This document shows positions 52,736 through 62,744 of a stretch of DNA of 64,000 nucleotides, piece after piece; position 1 is the first letter of the stretch; each line of letters starts with the position of its first letter. Position numbers and translations under genes: made by a program. Source of the stretch: Saccharibacillus sacchari DSM 19268 (GTDB lineage Bacteria; Bacillota; Bacilli; Paenibacillales; Paenibacillaceae). The stretch spans positions 3,978,600-4,042,599 of the forward strand of contig NZ_KK073875.1 of the NCBI RefSeq assembly GCF_000585395.1, in the 5' to 3' direction. The notes below the pieces were generated by a model that was not told where the DNA came from, did no database searches, and was given only the letters and a program-made list of their open reading frames with translations.

Positions 52736-55018
52736 TTACGTACGCGGTTTCGCCTGATCTGTCTTCTCGACCCGATCCGCAAAAAGGAAATCGAGTTTTT
52801 TCTGCTCGGCATTCCAGGACAGCGCGGCATCGAAGGTTCGCTCGCCTTTTTTGAATCCTTTGAGCGTAAGTGTCTGGCCTTTATCGAGCAGGCGTTTGAC
52901 CTGACTATCCGATATGGCTTTGCCAAGAATCTTTTTCGAGATGGTAAACAGGCATGACGGATAACCCGTGCATCCGTATAGCTTCTTTTTATCCACGACC
53001 GGCTTGCCGCAGATCGGACATGCGCCGAGTTCAGGAGAACTCGCACCGCTTCTTCCCTGCTCTCCGTTTTGCTGACTGCCGCCTGGTTTCCCGTAGGCCG
53101 GACGCTGTTCGCCGCTTGGCAGCTCGACGGTAAAGGTCCAGCCTTTTTCCGCGGCGACCGCATCGGCGACAATCTTTTGCGCCAGACGTTGGGCCTGCTC
53201 CATGAAAGCTTTCGGCGATTCCTGGCCTTGGCCGATTTCGCCCAAACGCTGCTCCCATTTCGCCGTCATTTCTGCCGAAGCCAGCACGCTTTCGCCTAAC
53301 GCTTCGATTAACACGGTGCCCTTGTTCGTCGCGTAGACCATGTTTTTTCGGACTTCGATATATTGACGGTCTTTCAAGCCCCCGATGATGCCCGCTCGAG
53401 TCGCTTCCGTACCCAGACCTTCCGTGCGCTGAAGTACCTTTTCCAGCTCCGCGTTATCAAGATGCTTCCCGGCCGTTTTCATTAAAGTGATCAATTGGCC
53501 TTCCGTATACCGCTTGGGCGGTTGGGTCTTGCCTTCTTTGACCTGCACGTCGGCCACTTTTCCGGTATCGCCTTCTTTGACGGGAGGAAGCACGGACATG
53601 TCCTCGTCGTCTTCTTCTTTGCCGCTGTTGTCTTCTTCTTTGGCTGAAGCTTTCGTTTTCTTTTTCGGCGCGTTATCGTAAAGCACTTTGCGCCACCCCT
53701 CTTGCACGATTACTTTGCCCTTGGTCATAAACGGATCGCGTCCATCGACCCGCGTCACGAGATTCGTATAGTCGATGATCGCCTTTTCTTCGTGCGCGGC
53801 AATCAATCGTTTGGCAATAAGCAGATACAGATTCAAATTCATGCCTTGCAGCTTGCCCGGTGTCGGCACCTGCTCAGTCGGAATGATCGCGTAGTGATCG
53901 CCGACTTTGGCTGCGTTCACGTAACGTTTGTTGCCGATCAATGTTGATTTGGGCGCAGGAAGAAAAGGACTCAGCTCCTGAAATCCCGCCAGCTTTTTCA
54001 AAATATCGGGAAACTGCTTGGCTTCTTCATCGGTTACATAAGACGAGTCGGAACGCGGGTAAGAGATATATCCGTCGAGATACAACTGCTGCAACGCGCT
54101 AAGCGTATCCTGCGGCGAATATTTGAAAATTTGGTTGGCCGAAGCTTGAAGAGATGACAAAGAAAACAATTGCGGCGGTTGGAACTCTTTGCGCTCCGTC
54201 TCGATCGAATCAACGACGGCGTCTTTACCTTCGCAGCGCGCACGGATCTCTTCGGCTTCTTCCGGCGTCTTTAGACGCGTTTCTTCGCCTTTGAACCAAG
54301 TACCTTCATACTCTGCGCCGTCGAATGCGAATTTCGCTTTGACTTCCCAAAACGGCTCAGGCTTGAAGTTGGAAATTTCTTTCTCGCGAGCCACGATCAG
54401 CGCAAGCGTCGGGCTTTGGACCCGTCCTGTCGAAAAAACGCCCTGGACGCCTCGACGCTGGAACAGTAACGAATAAACCCGCGAACCGTTCATGCCGACC
54501 AGCCAATCCGCGCAAGAGCGGCTAACTGCCTCGTAGTACAGGTTACGCGTCTCGATCTCTTCCTTTAGGTTGGCAAAACCCTGCTCGACCGCACGCGGCG
54601 TCAGCGAGGAGATCCATAGACGCTTCATTGGTTTTTTTACGCCGCTAAGTTGAATAACGATGCGCACGATATATTCCCCTTCACGTCCGGCATCGCTCGC
54701 GATAATGATTTCTTTGACTTCAGGACGCTTCAACAGATCATTTAATAGATTGAACTGTTTGGCTTTATTCGGTGTAATGCGATGCTTGAATTTACCGGGC
54801 AAAATCGGCAGACTATCCAGGCTCCAGCGCTTGTAGGCCGGATCATATTCCTCCGGCGGCACAAGCTCGCAAATATGCCCGACCGCCCAACTGACATAAG
54901 CGCCGTCCGGAAACGCGGGGCATTTGTCGATCTGAATATACCCTTGCGTCTTTTTGTGCTTGAACGGCGCGGCCAACTTCGCTCCCTGGTCGGGCTTTTC
55001 CGCAATAATCAGCTGCAA
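52736..55018 (-). CDS. topB: DNA topoisomerase III
   Basis: A type IA topoisomerase that decatenates single-stranded-gap DNA. The Toprim motif with Glu is LIIAEKPDQGAKLAAPF and the acidic triad is ASDAGREGE. The active-site Tyr is in ISYPRSDSSYVT. A C-terminal four-Cys zinc ribbon (CPICGKPVVDKKKLYGC then C) and a second small domain follow. An acidic Lys/Glu/Asp insert is present at about residue 465. TTG at 55018 has AGGAGGAG upstream and begins at the conserved LIIAEKP; the frame to 55078 is rejected. 760 aa. Confidence 0.92.
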   Translation of the reverse strand: MQLIIAEKPDQGAKLAAPFKHKKTQGYIQIDKCPAFPDGAYVSWAVGHICELVPPEEYDPAYKRWSLDSLPILPGKFKHRITPNKAKQFNLLNDLLKRPEVKEIIIASDAGREGEYIVRIVIQLSGVKKPMKRLWISSLTPRAVEQGFANLKEEIETRNLYYEAVSRSCADWLVGMNGSRVYSLLFQRRGVQGVFSTGRVQSPTLALIVAREKEISNFKPEPFWEVKAKFAFDGAEYEGTWFKGEETRLKTPEEAEEIRARCEGKDAVVDSIETERKEFQPPQLFSLSSLQASANQIFKYSPQDTLSALQQLYLDGYISYPRSDSSYVTDEEAKQFPDILKKLAGFQELSPFLPAPKSTLIGNKRYVNAAKVGDHYAIIPTEQVPTPGKLQGMNLNLYLLIAKRLIAAHEEKAIIDYTNLVTRVDGRDPFMTKGKVIVQEGWRKVLYDNAPKKKTKASAKEEDNSGKEEDDEDMSVLPPVKEGDTGKVADVQVKEGKTQPPKRYTEGQLITLMKTAGKHLDNAELEKVLQRTEGLGTEATRAGIIGGLKDRQYIEVRKNMVYATNKGTVLIEALGESVLASAEMTAKWEQRLGEIGQGQESPKAFMEQAQRLAQKIVADAVAAEKGWTFTVELPSGEQRPAYGKPGGSQQNGEQGRSGASSPELGACPICGKPVVDKKKLYGCTGYPSCLFTISKKILGKAISDSQVKRLLDKGQTLTLKGFKKGERTFDAALSWNAEQKKLDFLFADRVEKTDQAKPRT

Positions 55019-55286
55019 ATTAATCTCCTCCTGTGAAATACAGCAAGCAAAAGGCCGAGAGCGCTCCTCCCGACCCATTTGGCCACGTTTCTTCGAACGA
55101 ATATCCGAACTCCTATTTTAGCACGGAGGTTCGATTTTCGCTATAAGGCAAAAGGAAATGCTACATGACTCAATGAAGATAGTATAGTGTTATTTAATAT
55201 TACACAAAGTACAAAAAAAACTAAAAAAATCTATCTTTATTGCTTATTATGTAATATAATATGACCATAAAATACAATCAAGCAAC

Positions 55287-55313
55287 AAAAAAGGCCACTC
55301 ATTGAAGAGTGAC
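55287..55313 (-). terminator. Intrinsic terminator of gltD
   Basis: On the minus strand, GGTCACTC-TTCAAT-GAGTGGCC followed by TTTTTTG. The remaining 55079-55286 is AT-rich with no gene or clear structure. Confidence 0.85.
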
Positions 55314-55360
55314 CCTATCAAACAAAGATTGTTAACCTATCATAGTCAAACCGTTTACCA

Positions 55361-56848
55361 TTAAACGAGTACAGTAGCCCCCATCAGGAACTTATCTACT
55401 TCGCGTGCCGCTTCGCGGCCTTCGTTGATCGCCCAGACCACCAAGCTTTGTCCGCGACGCATGTCGCCGGCAGCAAATACTTTTTCCGAGTTTGTTTTGT
55501 ATTCGCCGTACTTCGCTTTTACGTTCGTCCAACGATCCGTTTGCAAACCCAGCTGCTCCGCCAACGTTTGCTCCGGCCCGTCGAAACCAATCGCGATCAA
55601 GGCCATTTGCGCCGGGAACACGCGCTCGGTGCCTTCTACTGGTGCATAGACTTTACGTCCAGTCTCATCAACCGTACGCTGGATTTGAACCGTATGCAGT
55701 TCCTTGAGATTGCCTTCTTCGTCGCCGACGAATTTTGTCGTCATGATCGAGAACTCGCGCGGATCGTCGCCGAAGATCGCTTTGGCTTCTTCTTGCGCAT
55801 AATCGAGCGTGTACACGTTCGGGAATTGCGGCCATGGATTGGCGAGCATGTCGCGCTCAAGCGGCGCTTTTTTGTGCGTGCCGAATTGGGTAACGCTGCT
55901 GCAACCGTGACGCAGGGATGTGGCTACGCAGTCGGAACCGGTATCGCCGCCGCCGATTACGATGACGTCTTGACCCGCTGCCGAGATATAGTTACCGTCT
56001 TCCAGATTGGAGTCGAGATAGCTTTTGATCGTACCGTTCAGGAAGTCCATCGCGTAGGTTACGCCTTTGAGGTGGCTGCCTTCGATGTTGAACTCGCGAG
56101 GCTTGGTTGCTCCGCCGCACAGGACGACCGCATCGAACTCTTCCGTCAATTGCTGAGCGGGAATGTCTTTGCCGATCTCGGTCGAAGTGATGAAGGTGAT
56201 GCCTTCCGCAGCAAGCAAATCGACACGGCGTTGCACGATATCCTTTTCCAGCTTCATGGACGGAATACCGTAAGTCAACAGACCGCCGACACGGTCGGAA
56301 CGCTCGTATACCGTCACGTAGTGGCCGGCTTTATTAAGCTGCGCCGCGCAGGCCAGACCCGCAGGACCCGAGCCGACAACCGCTACCTTTTTCCCTGTAC
56401 GGTTTTTCGGAGGTTCAGGCTGCACCCAACCTTCCGCAAAGCCCTTCTCGATAATCGCTTCTTCGATAGTCTTGATCGTAACCGGTTGGCCGATCAGCCC
56501 CACCGTACATGAGCCTTCGCAAGGAGCCGGACAGATTCTGCCGGTGAATTCCGGGAAATTGTTCGTTTTGTGCAAACGGTCGAGCGCCTCTCTCCACAGT
56601 CCGCGATAAACGAGGTTGTTCCATTCCGGAATCAAGTTGTGCACCGGACACCCGGAAGTACCGCCGGTCATGTTGACGCCCACATGGCAGTATGGCGTGC
56701 CGCAGTCCATACATCTGGCTCCCTGCGTACGCAATTCTTCTTCCGACATATGTTTATGGAATTCTTCCCAATCTTTCACGCGCTCAAGCGGACTGCGATC
56801 CGCCGGCAGTTGCCGTTTATATTCCATAAATCCAGTAGGTGTAGACAT
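55361..56848 (-). CDS. gltD: Glutamate synthase small subunit
   Basis: The FAD/Fe-S subunit that supplies electrons from NADPH to glutamate synthase. The N-terminal [4Fe-4S] Cys-rich domain has CMDCGTPYC and ICPAPCEGSC. FAD-binding VVGSGPAGLACAAQLNKAG (about 155) and NAD(P)-binding VIGGGDTGSDCVATS (about 290) follow. A C-terminal AGDMRRGQSLVVWAINEGREAA completes it. 495 aa. The large subunit gltB/gltA is not adjacent, which is unusual; it may lie elsewhere. It is monocistronic with its own terminator. Confidence 0.94.
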   Translation of the reverse strand: MSTPTGFMEYKRQLPADRSPLERVKDWEEFHKHMSEEELRTQGARCMDCGTPYCHVGVNMTGGTSGCPVHNLIPEWNNLVYRGLWREALDRLHKTNNFPEFTGRICPAPCEGSCTVGLIGQPVTIKTIEEAIIEKGFAEGWVQPEPPKNRTGKKVAVVGSGPAGLACAAQLNKAGHYVTVYERSDRVGGLLTYGIPSMKLEKDIVQRRVDLLAAEGITFITSTEIGKDIPAQQLTEEFDAVVLCGGATKPREFNIEGSHLKGVTYAMDFLNGTIKSYLDSNLEDGNYISAAGQDVIVIGGGDTGSDCVATSLRHGCSSVTQFGTHKKAPLERDMLANPWPQFPNVYTLDYAQEEAKAIFGDDPREFSIMTTKFVGDEEGNLKELHTVQIQRTVDETGRKVYAPVEGTERVFPAQMALIAIGFDGPEQTLAEQLGLQTDRWTNVKAKYGEYKTNSEKVFAAGDMRRGQSLVVWAINEGREAAREVDKFLMGATVLV

Positions 56849-57006
56849 CGAACGTTTCCCCCATCCGCATAAATTCTCGATTTTTGTTCTCTATTTGATC
56901 ACAAGCGATATATTTCACCTATAATATCATCTTTCATTTATCGTTTGAAATAGATTATACGGAATTTAATTTGCATTTTCTGAATACGGCGCATTTTGAT
57001 TCAACG

Positions 57007-57501
57007 TTAATTTTTGGGGCGTTCATAAACTTCGAATTCGTAACGGTAGACGTTTTTTTCATCACGGATTCCTTCTTGCGAAGAAAGCAGCAGCCACGAT
57101 GACCAATCTACAGTCGGGAAAACGGCATCTCCTTCAAAGCTCTCTCGCACTCGAGTTACGCGCAAACGATCTGCAATCGGAAGCGATAAGGCATAGATCT
57201 CCGAACCCCCGATGATCATGACTTCTTCACCGTCAGCAACAGATAACGCCTCTTCGATCGAATGGACAATTTCCGCGCCGTCAGCCGTATAAGAAGCATC
57301 GCGTGTCAACACGATGTTCTTCCGGTCTTTGAGCGGCTTGGACCCGAACGACTCCCAAGTTTTGCGTCCCATCACCACAGTCTTACCTATAGTTTCGCGC
57401 TTAAAATAAGCCATGTCGGCCGGAATGCGCCAAGGTAGCGCATTGTCCCGACCAATCACTCCGTTCTCTCCTTGTGCCCAAATCAACGTAATGGTTGGCA
57501 T
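57007..57501 (-). CDS. folA: Dihydrofolate reductase
   Basis: It reduces dihydrofolate to tetrahydrofolate with NADPH. Motifs are VIGRDNALPWRIPADMAYFK (catalytic acid in the Asp of PADM), VVMGRKTWESFGSKPL and MIIGGSEIYALSLP. 164 aa, normal. It lies 12 nt downstream of thyA, which consumes methylenetetrahydrofolate and yields dihydrofolate, so the two form the usual thyA-folA pair. Confidence 0.96.
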   Translation of the reverse strand: MPTITLIWAQGENGVIGRDNALPWRIPADMAYFKRETIGKTVVMGRKTWESFGSKPLKDRKNIVLTRDASYTADGAEIVHSIEEALSVADGEEVMIIGGSEIYALSLPIADRLRVTRVRESFEGDAVFPTVDWSSWLLLSSQEGIRDEKNVYRYEFEVYERPKN

Positions 57502-57513
57502 GGTTAATCCCTC

Positions 57514-58308
57514 CTATACGGCAATCGGCGCTTTGATTCCCGGTTGCGGGTTATAATCGATAAATTCAAAATCCTCGTACGCATAATCAAAAATGGATTC
57601 CGGTTTGCGCAGAATGCGCAGTTGCGGAAGTTCACCCGGTTCGCGCTCCAACTGTGTCTTTACCTGCTCGATATGATTCGAATAGATATGCACATCGCCG
57701 CCCGACCATACAAATTCACCGACTTCCAGACCGCATTGCTGCGCGATCATATGCGTGAGCAATGCGTAGCTCGCAATGTTGAACGGCAAGCCCAAGAAGG
57801 TGTCGACCGAACGCATCGTGAGCATACAGGACAATTTACCGTTAGCTACGTAAAACTGGAACAGCAAATGACACGGAGGCAGCTTCATATTGTCGATCTC
57901 GGCCACGTTCCACGCACTGACGATGTGGCGACGCGAATCCGGATTATTTTTGATCGAGTCGATCAATTGCGAGATTTGGTCGATCTTGCGGCCGTCCGGC
58001 GCTTCCCAGGCACGCCACTGCGAACCGTAGACCGGCCCCAGTTCTCCGTTCTCGTCCGCCCATTCATTCCAGATACGAACGCCGTTCTCTTGCAGGTAGC
58101 CTACATTGGTGTCGCCTTTGAGGAACCATAGCAGCTCATGCACGATCGACTTTAAATGAAGCTTCTTGGTCGTCAGCAGCGGAAATCCTTCAGCCAGATC
58201 AAAATGCAATTGACGCCCGAATACCGAAACGGTTCCTGTTCCCGTCCGGTCACCGCGCTGTATGCCGTTATCCAGAATATCTTGTAGCAAATCCAAATAT
58301 TTACGCAA
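57514..58308 (-). CDS. thyA: Thymidylate synthase (ThyA)
   Basis: It methylates dUMP to dTMP. Motifs are [29 protein letters not shown], the active-site Cys in [29 protein letters not shown] and [10 protein letters not shown] use TTG at 58308 because GAGGTGG lies 5 nt upstream and it gives 264 aa, the length of the well-known short ThyA group. The frame to 58329 adds only seven residues over the ribosome site. Followed by folA. Confidence 0.94.
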   Translation of the reverse strand: MRKYLDLLQDILDNGIQRGDRTGTGTVSVFGRQLHFDLAEGFPLLTTKKLHLKSIVHELLWFLKGDTNVGYLQENGVRIWNEWADENGELGPVYGSQWRAWEAPDGRKIDQISQLIDSIKNNPDSRRHIVSAWNVAEIDNMKLPPCHLLFQFYVANGKLSCMLTMRSVDTFLGLPFNIASYALLTHMIAQQCGLEVGEFVWSGGDVHIYSNHIEQVKTQLEREPGELPQLRILRKPESIFDYAYEDFEFIDYNPQPGIKAPIAV

Positions 58309-58408
58309 AACATCCACCTCTGTTCTCACTTATCGTTTTTTTAGTTTATCATGCCTGCTGCCAGCTTGAACAGGCTTGAACGTTTAAGAAATCGCACAAT
58401 ATGCATAT

Positions 58409-58440
58409 AAAAAAACGGACGCCTATAACAGGCGCCCGTT
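58409..58440 (-). terminator. Intrinsic terminator of the pdh operon
   Basis: On the minus strand, ACGGGCGCCTGTTATAGGCGTCCGT followed by TTTTTTT, about 64 nt past the lpd stop. Confidence 0.88.
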
Positions 58441-58503
58441 CCGGTTAAAATCATCCTCGAAAATCATTTGCGGTAACGCAATCGATTCTCCGTGTTTGAT
58501 TTC

Positions 58504-59928
58504 TTAGCGTTTTTTAGGAGCGATAGCATGGATCGGGTTACCCAGAACCAGTTCAGCCGCTTCCATCACGATTTCGCCCAGTGTAGGGTGAGCGTGAATA
58601 GTCAGAGCCAGATCTTCAAGAGTTGCGCCCATTTCTACAGCCAGACCCATCTCGGCGATCATGTTTGTCGCTTCAAGACCTACGATTTGGCTACCCAGCA
58701 CTACGCCAGTGCTTTCTTCAGCCACGATTTTCACGAAGCCTTCAGGGTGGTTCAAGGATACGGCACGACCGTTACCGCCATAGCTGAACTTGCCAGCAAC
58801 AACGTTGAAGCCTTTTTCTTTCGCTTCTTTTTCAGTCAGACCTACGCTCGAGCATTCCGGATCCGTGAAGACTACAGCAGGCATGCACTTGTAGTCGACC
58901 ACGGACGAATGTCCAGCGATCGCTTCAGCTGCAACTTTACCTTCGTACGAAGCTTTGTGAGCCAGTGCCAGACCCGGTACGATATCGCCGATTGCGAAGA
59001 TGTGTGGGATGTTGGTACGGCCTTGCTGATCAACTTTGATCAGACCGCGCTCGTCGAGTTCAAGTTCAATCAGGTCCAGACCCAGTTCGCCATCGGTGTT
59101 TGGACGACGTCCAACCGTTACGAGCAGGTAGTCAGCCGTGATTTCTTGCGCTTCTCCGCCAACGGAGAATTTCACGGTAACGTCTTTATCTGTTTGCGTT
59201 GCACTTTCAGCTTTGGCATTTGCATGAATCTCAATGCCATTTTTCTTCATGGTTTTCGACACGAGGTTCGTCATGTCTTTGTCGAAGCCTGGCAGCACGC
59301 TGTCCAGACCTTCGATAATCGTCACTTTCGTTCCGAACTTCGCGTACATTTGGCCCAGCTCGGCACCGATATAACCGCCGCCGATTACGACGAGGCTTTT
59401 CGGAATTTCAGGCAGGTTCAACGCTTCTGTCGAAGACAGAATGCGTCCGCCGAATGGGAAAGGCTTCAGTTCGATCGGACGGGAGCCCGTCGCGATGATG
59501 CAGTTCTTGAAACGGTAGCGCGGCGATTCGTGATCGTTGAATACCCGTGCTTCGTTTTGGTTGATGAACATGCACTCGCCGTTGAAGACTTCAACGTTAT
59601 TGCCTTTCAGCAATCCGCTTACGCCGTTCGTCATTTTTTTGACGACGCCGTTTTTGAACTCTTGAGTTTTAGCGAAGTCGACTTTAACGTCAGTTGCCGT
59701 TACGCCGAAAGCATCGCCGTGCAGCGCATTTTCATAGCTATGCGCAGCCGAGATCAGAGCTTTGGAAGGGATACAACCACGGTTGAGGCAGACACCGCCG
59801 AGCTCGGCTTTGTCCACGATCAGAACCTTTTGTCCCAGTTGAGCGGCACGGATGGCAGCTACATAGCCGCCGGGTCCCGCACCGATTACCAATGTGTCAA
59901 TATCCAGGGAAGCGTCTCCTACTACCAT
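58504..59928 (-). CDS. lpdA: Dihydrolipoamide dehydrogenase (E3)
   Basis: A flavoenzyme that reoxidises the lipoyl groups of pyruvate dehydrogenase using NAD+. FAD-binding VIGAGPGGYVAAIRAAQ, redox-active disulfide LGGVCLNRGCIPSKAL, NAD-binding VIGGGYIGAELGQMY and the C-terminal HAHPTLGE His-Glu motif are all present. 474 aa. It starts 3 nt after the pdhC stop, with GGAGG inside the end of pdhC. Confidence 0.96.
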   Translation of the reverse strand: MVVGDASLDIDTLVIGAGPGGYVAAIRAAQLGQKVLIVDKAELGGVCLNRGCIPSKALISAAHSYENALHGDAFGVTATDVKVDFAKTQEFKNGVVKKMTNGVSGLLKGNNVEVFNGECMFINQNEARVFNDHESPRYRFKNCIIATGSRPIELKPFPFGGRILSSTEALNLPEIPKSLVVIGGGYIGAELGQMYAKFGTKVTIIEGLDSVLPGFDKDMTNLVSKTMKKNGIEIHANAKAESATQTDKDVTVKFSVGGEAQEITADYLLVTVGRRPNTDGELGLDLIELELDERGLIKVDQQGRTNIPHIFAIGDIVPGLALAHKASYEGKVAAEAIAGHSSVVDYKCMPAVVFTDPECSSVGLTEKEAKEKGFNVVAGKFSYGGNGRAVSLNHPEGFVKIVAEESTGVVLGSQIVGLEATNMIAEMGLAVEMGATLEDLALTIHAHPTLGEIVMEAAELVLGNPIHAIAPKKR

Positions 59929-59931
59929 TGT

Positions 59932-61614
59932 TTATACCTCCATTACCATCAACTCGGGGTTAGCGAGTAGGGATTTAAGATAGTTCATGCAGTTTTGCGC
60001 AGTCGCGCCGTCGATCAGACGGTGGTCGAAGCTCAAGGACAGAGCCATCATTGGAGCAGCTACGATTTCGCCATTTCTTACGATGGCTTTTTCGCTGATA
60101 CGGCCGGTTCCGAGAATCGCAACTTCCGGATAGTTAATGATTGGCGTGAAGAACATGCCGCCTGCGGAACCGATGTTCGTGATGGAGATCGTGCTTCCTC
60201 TCATCTCGTTCGGAGCAAGTTTGCCTTCGCGGCCGCGTTTTGCCAGATCGCTGATCGACTCGGCAATCTTGAACACGCTCTTGCGGTCAGCGTCTTTGAT
60301 AACAGGTACGATCAGACCGTTTTCGGTGTCTGTCGCAATACCGATATCGTAGTGTTTCTTGTACACGATCTCGTTGGCAGCTTCGTCGATCGAAGCGTTC
60401 AGAGCCGGGAATTCGCGAACTGCGGCAACCAGGGCTTTTACGATGAATGGCAGATAAGTAACCTTAACGCCCTTCTTCTCGGCCAGTGGTTTCATGCGAG
60501 TACGGAAAGCAACCAGTTCGGTTACATCGACTTCGTCCATGATCGTAACATGCGGAGCTGTGTATGCCGATTTAACCATCGCGTTCGAAATGGCTTTACG
60601 GATACCTTTGAACGGCACGCGCTCTTCGTCGGCTGCTGCCGGAATAGCCGTAGGCGCAGCTGCTGCTTTTGCAGGAGCTTCTGCTTTCGCTGCTGCCGGA
60701 GCTTCGCTTGCCGCAGCGGCTGGAGCCGATGCCGCCGCTGGTGCTTGGCCGCCGTTTTTCTTGAAGTTCTCTACGTCTTCACGCGAGATTTTGCCGTTTT
60801 TGCCCGTACCTTGTACTTGTCCCAGTTCTACGCCTTCTTCGCGAGCGAATTTGCGTACGCTTGGCGTTGCCAGAACTTCGCGATTCGGAGCTCCCGAAGT
60901 CGAAGCGGCTGCAGGAGCCGATACCGGAGCTTTCGCCTCGGCCGCCGGAGCGGATTCTTCGATCGTTTCCGAACCTTCAGGCAGTTCGCCTTCCACTTCG
61001 ATGATCGCAACGATGTCGCCTACGTGGTGAGTTTCGCCGTCGGCTACGCGAACTTCGAGAACCGTTCCGTTTACCGGACAAGGTACTTCGACGACCGCTT
61101 TATCGTTTTGAACTTCCATGATGATATCGTCGTCAGTGACTTTGTCTCCGGCTTTGATATGCATTTTAACGATTTCGCCTTCGTGCAGGCCTTCGCCAAG
61201 TTCCGGGAACTTGTAGGCGAATTTGTTGCTGCTGGAAGCCGAACCTTGCGATGCCGAAGGATCAGCCGTTGCAGGGGAAGCAGCAGCGCTCGTATCCGCT
61301 CCGCCTACGGCTGCATTCGCTTCTTGGGCAGCGTCAGCTTCAGGTGCGCTTTCCGAACCTTCCGGCAGTTCGCCTTCAGCTTCGATGATCGCAATGATGT
61401 CGCCCACGTGGTGAGTTTCACCGTCTGCCGCGCGAACTTCGAGAACCGTTCCGTTTACCGGACAAGGTACTTCAACGACCGCTTTATCGTTTTGAACTTC
61501 CATGATGATATCGTCGTCGGTGACTTTGTCTCCGGCTTTGATGTGCATCTTGACGATTTCGCCTTCATGCAGGCCTTCGCCGAGCTCTGGGAATTTATAT
61601 TCAAATTTTGCCAC
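59932..61614 (-). CDS. pdhC: Dihydrolipoamide acetyltransferase (E2) with two lipoyl domains
   Basis: The core of the pyruvate dehydrogenase complex. Two lipoyl domains (about residues 1-80 and 135-215) each present DKAVVEV with the lipoylated Lys. They are nearly identical also at the DNA level, indicating a recent tandem duplication. Ala/Pro-rich swinging linkers follow, then an E1/E3-binding domain ([29 protein letters not shown], about 245-280). The catalytic domain has [11 protein letters not shown] near the C-terminus (His in the HxxxDG motif). The GTG start has AAGGAGG 9 nt upstream. 560 aa. Confidence 0.96.
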   Translation of the reverse strand: MAKFEYKFPELGEGLHEGEIVKMHIKAGDKVTDDDIIMEVQNDKAVVEVPCPVNGTVLEVRAADGETHHVGDIIAIIEAEGELPEGSESAPEADAAQEANAAVGGADTSAAASPATADPSASQGSASSSNKFAYKFPELGEGLHEGEIVKMHIKAGDKVTDDDIIMEVQNDKAVVEVPCPVNGTVLEVRVADGETHHVGDIVAIIEVEGELPEGSETIEESAPAAEAKAPVSAPAAASTSGAPNREVLATPSVRKFAREEGVELGQVQGTGKNGKISREDVENFKKNGGQAPAAASAPAAAASEAPAAAKAEAPAKAAAAPTAIPAAADEERVPFKGIRKAISNAMVKSAYTAPHVTIMDEVDVTELVAFRTRMKPLAEKKGVKVTYLPFIVKALVAAVREFPALNASIDEAANEIVYKKHYDIGIATDTENGLIVPVIKDADRKSVFKIAESISDLAKRGREGKLAPNEMRGSTISITNIGSAGGMFFTPIINYPEVAILGTGRISEKAIVRNGEIVAAPMMALSLSFDHRLIDGATAQNCMNYLKSLLANPELMVMEV

Positions 61615-61644
61615 GTTGCATTACCTCCTTCTGGATATCGCTAA

Positions 61645-62622
61645 TTAAAATTCAAGAACTTTTTTCACATTTGTGATAATGCGCTCTGGTGTTGGCAGCC
61701 ATGCATCCTCGATTTGCGCAAATGCGTAAACCGTATCCGGAGGAGTCACGCGCAGGACGGGAGCTTCCAGGTGAAGAATAGCTTTTTCGTTGATTTGCGC
61801 AATAACTTCAGCGGCTACGCCGGAAGTCTTTTGAGCTTCTTGAACAACGATCGCGCGGTTTGTTTTCTTGATCGAAGCTACGATCGTGTCGATGTCGAGC
61901 GGGTTCAGGGTGCGCAGGTCGATAACTTCGGCTTGGATACCCTCTTTTTCGAGTTGCTCAGCCGCTTTTACCGAAGTGTGCACGCACATGCCGTAAGTCA
62001 GGATCGTTACGTCCGAACCTTCGCGAACAACATTTGCTTTGCCCAGTTCTACCGTGTATTCGCCTTCCGGCACTTCGGCACGGAATGCATGGTACAGGTT
62101 CAAGTGCTCCATGAAGAAGACAGGGTCGTTATCGCGGATTGCAGAAATCAACAGGCCTTTTGCATCGTAAGGGTTCGAAGGAACGACCACTTTGATACCC
62201 GGGCTTTGAACCAACAGGCCTTCAAGCGCGTCCGTGTGCAACTCGGCCGCTTTAACGCCGCCGCCGAAAGGCGTACGGAAAACGATTGGCGAGTTGTAAC
62301 GGCCGCCCGAACGGTAACGCATGCGTGCCGCTTGAACGATCATTTGGTCAAGAGCTTCGAAGATGAAGCCAACGAATTGAATCTCGGCGATTGGACGGAA
62401 ACCTTGCACGCCCAGACCTACAGCCATACCGCCGATCGCGGATTCGGCCAGCGGAGTATCGAATACGCGCTCTTCGCCGAATTCTTTTTGCAGCCCTTCT
62501 GTTACGCGGAATACGCCACCAACGTTACCTACGTCTTCACCGAAGATCAGAACGTTCGGATCACGCTTGAGTTCCACACGCATTGCGTCGCGGATTGCTT
62601 CTTTCATATTCATTTGTGCCAT
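61645..62622 (-). CDS. pdhB: Pyruvate dehydrogenase E1 beta subunit
   Basis: The beta chain of the alpha2beta2 thiamine-diphosphate decarboxylase. Conserved segments are [19 protein letters not shown], the Glu-containing [25 protein letters not shown], and [16 protein letters not shown]. 325 aa, normal. The ATG has AAGGAGG 8 nt upstream. The gene follows pdhA after a 122-nt spacer containing a terminator-like hairpin. Confidence 0.96.
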   Translation of the reverse strand: MAQMNMKEAIRDAMRVELKRDPNVLIFGEDVGNVGGVFRVTEGLQKEFGEERVFDTPLAESAIGGMAVGLGVQGFRPIAEIQFVGFIFEALDQMIVQAARMRYRSGGRYNSPIVFRTPFGGGVKAAELHTDALEGLLVQSPGIKVVVPSNPYDAKGLLISAIRDNDPVFFMEHLNLYHAFRAEVPEGEYTVELGKANVVREGSDVTILTYGMCVHTSVKAAEQLEKEGIQAEVIDLRTLNPLDIDTIVASIKKTNRAIVVQEAQKTSGVAAEVIAQINEKAILHLEAPVLRVTPPDTVYAFAQIEDAWLPTPERIITNVKKVLEF

Positions 62623-62699
62623 TGCTACATTTCCTCCTTAACGTTACGTTCAATGGATACCGCTCTATATGCATGTAAAGCTTGTATGCGCAGGTAAAA

Positions 62700-62737
62700 G
62701 GTTCGGTTGAGTGCCGCCAGGGCACTCAGCCGGAACC
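62700..62737 (-). terminator. Intercistronic terminator-like hairpin, pdhA-pdhB
   Basis: On the minus strand, GGTTCCGGCTGAGTGCC pairs with GGCACTCAACCGAACC (about 16 bp, one bulge) and is followed by TTTTACC. It lies 8 nt past the pdhA stop and would partly terminate or stabilise the pdhA mRNA, giving more E1-alpha transcript than downstream message. Confidence 0.65.
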
Positions 62738-62744
62738 GATTCTT

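Noticed and set aside
58492..59970. 492-codon plus-strand frame opposite lpdA
   Set aside because: Shadow of the dihydrolipoamide dehydrogenase gene; no domain and no ribosome site.
59995..61644. 549-codon plus-strand frame opposite pdhC
   Set aside because: It is the antisense of a certain E2 gene, with composition (Arg/Ser/Cys/Phe rich) expected from reading its repeats backwards, and has no ribosome site.
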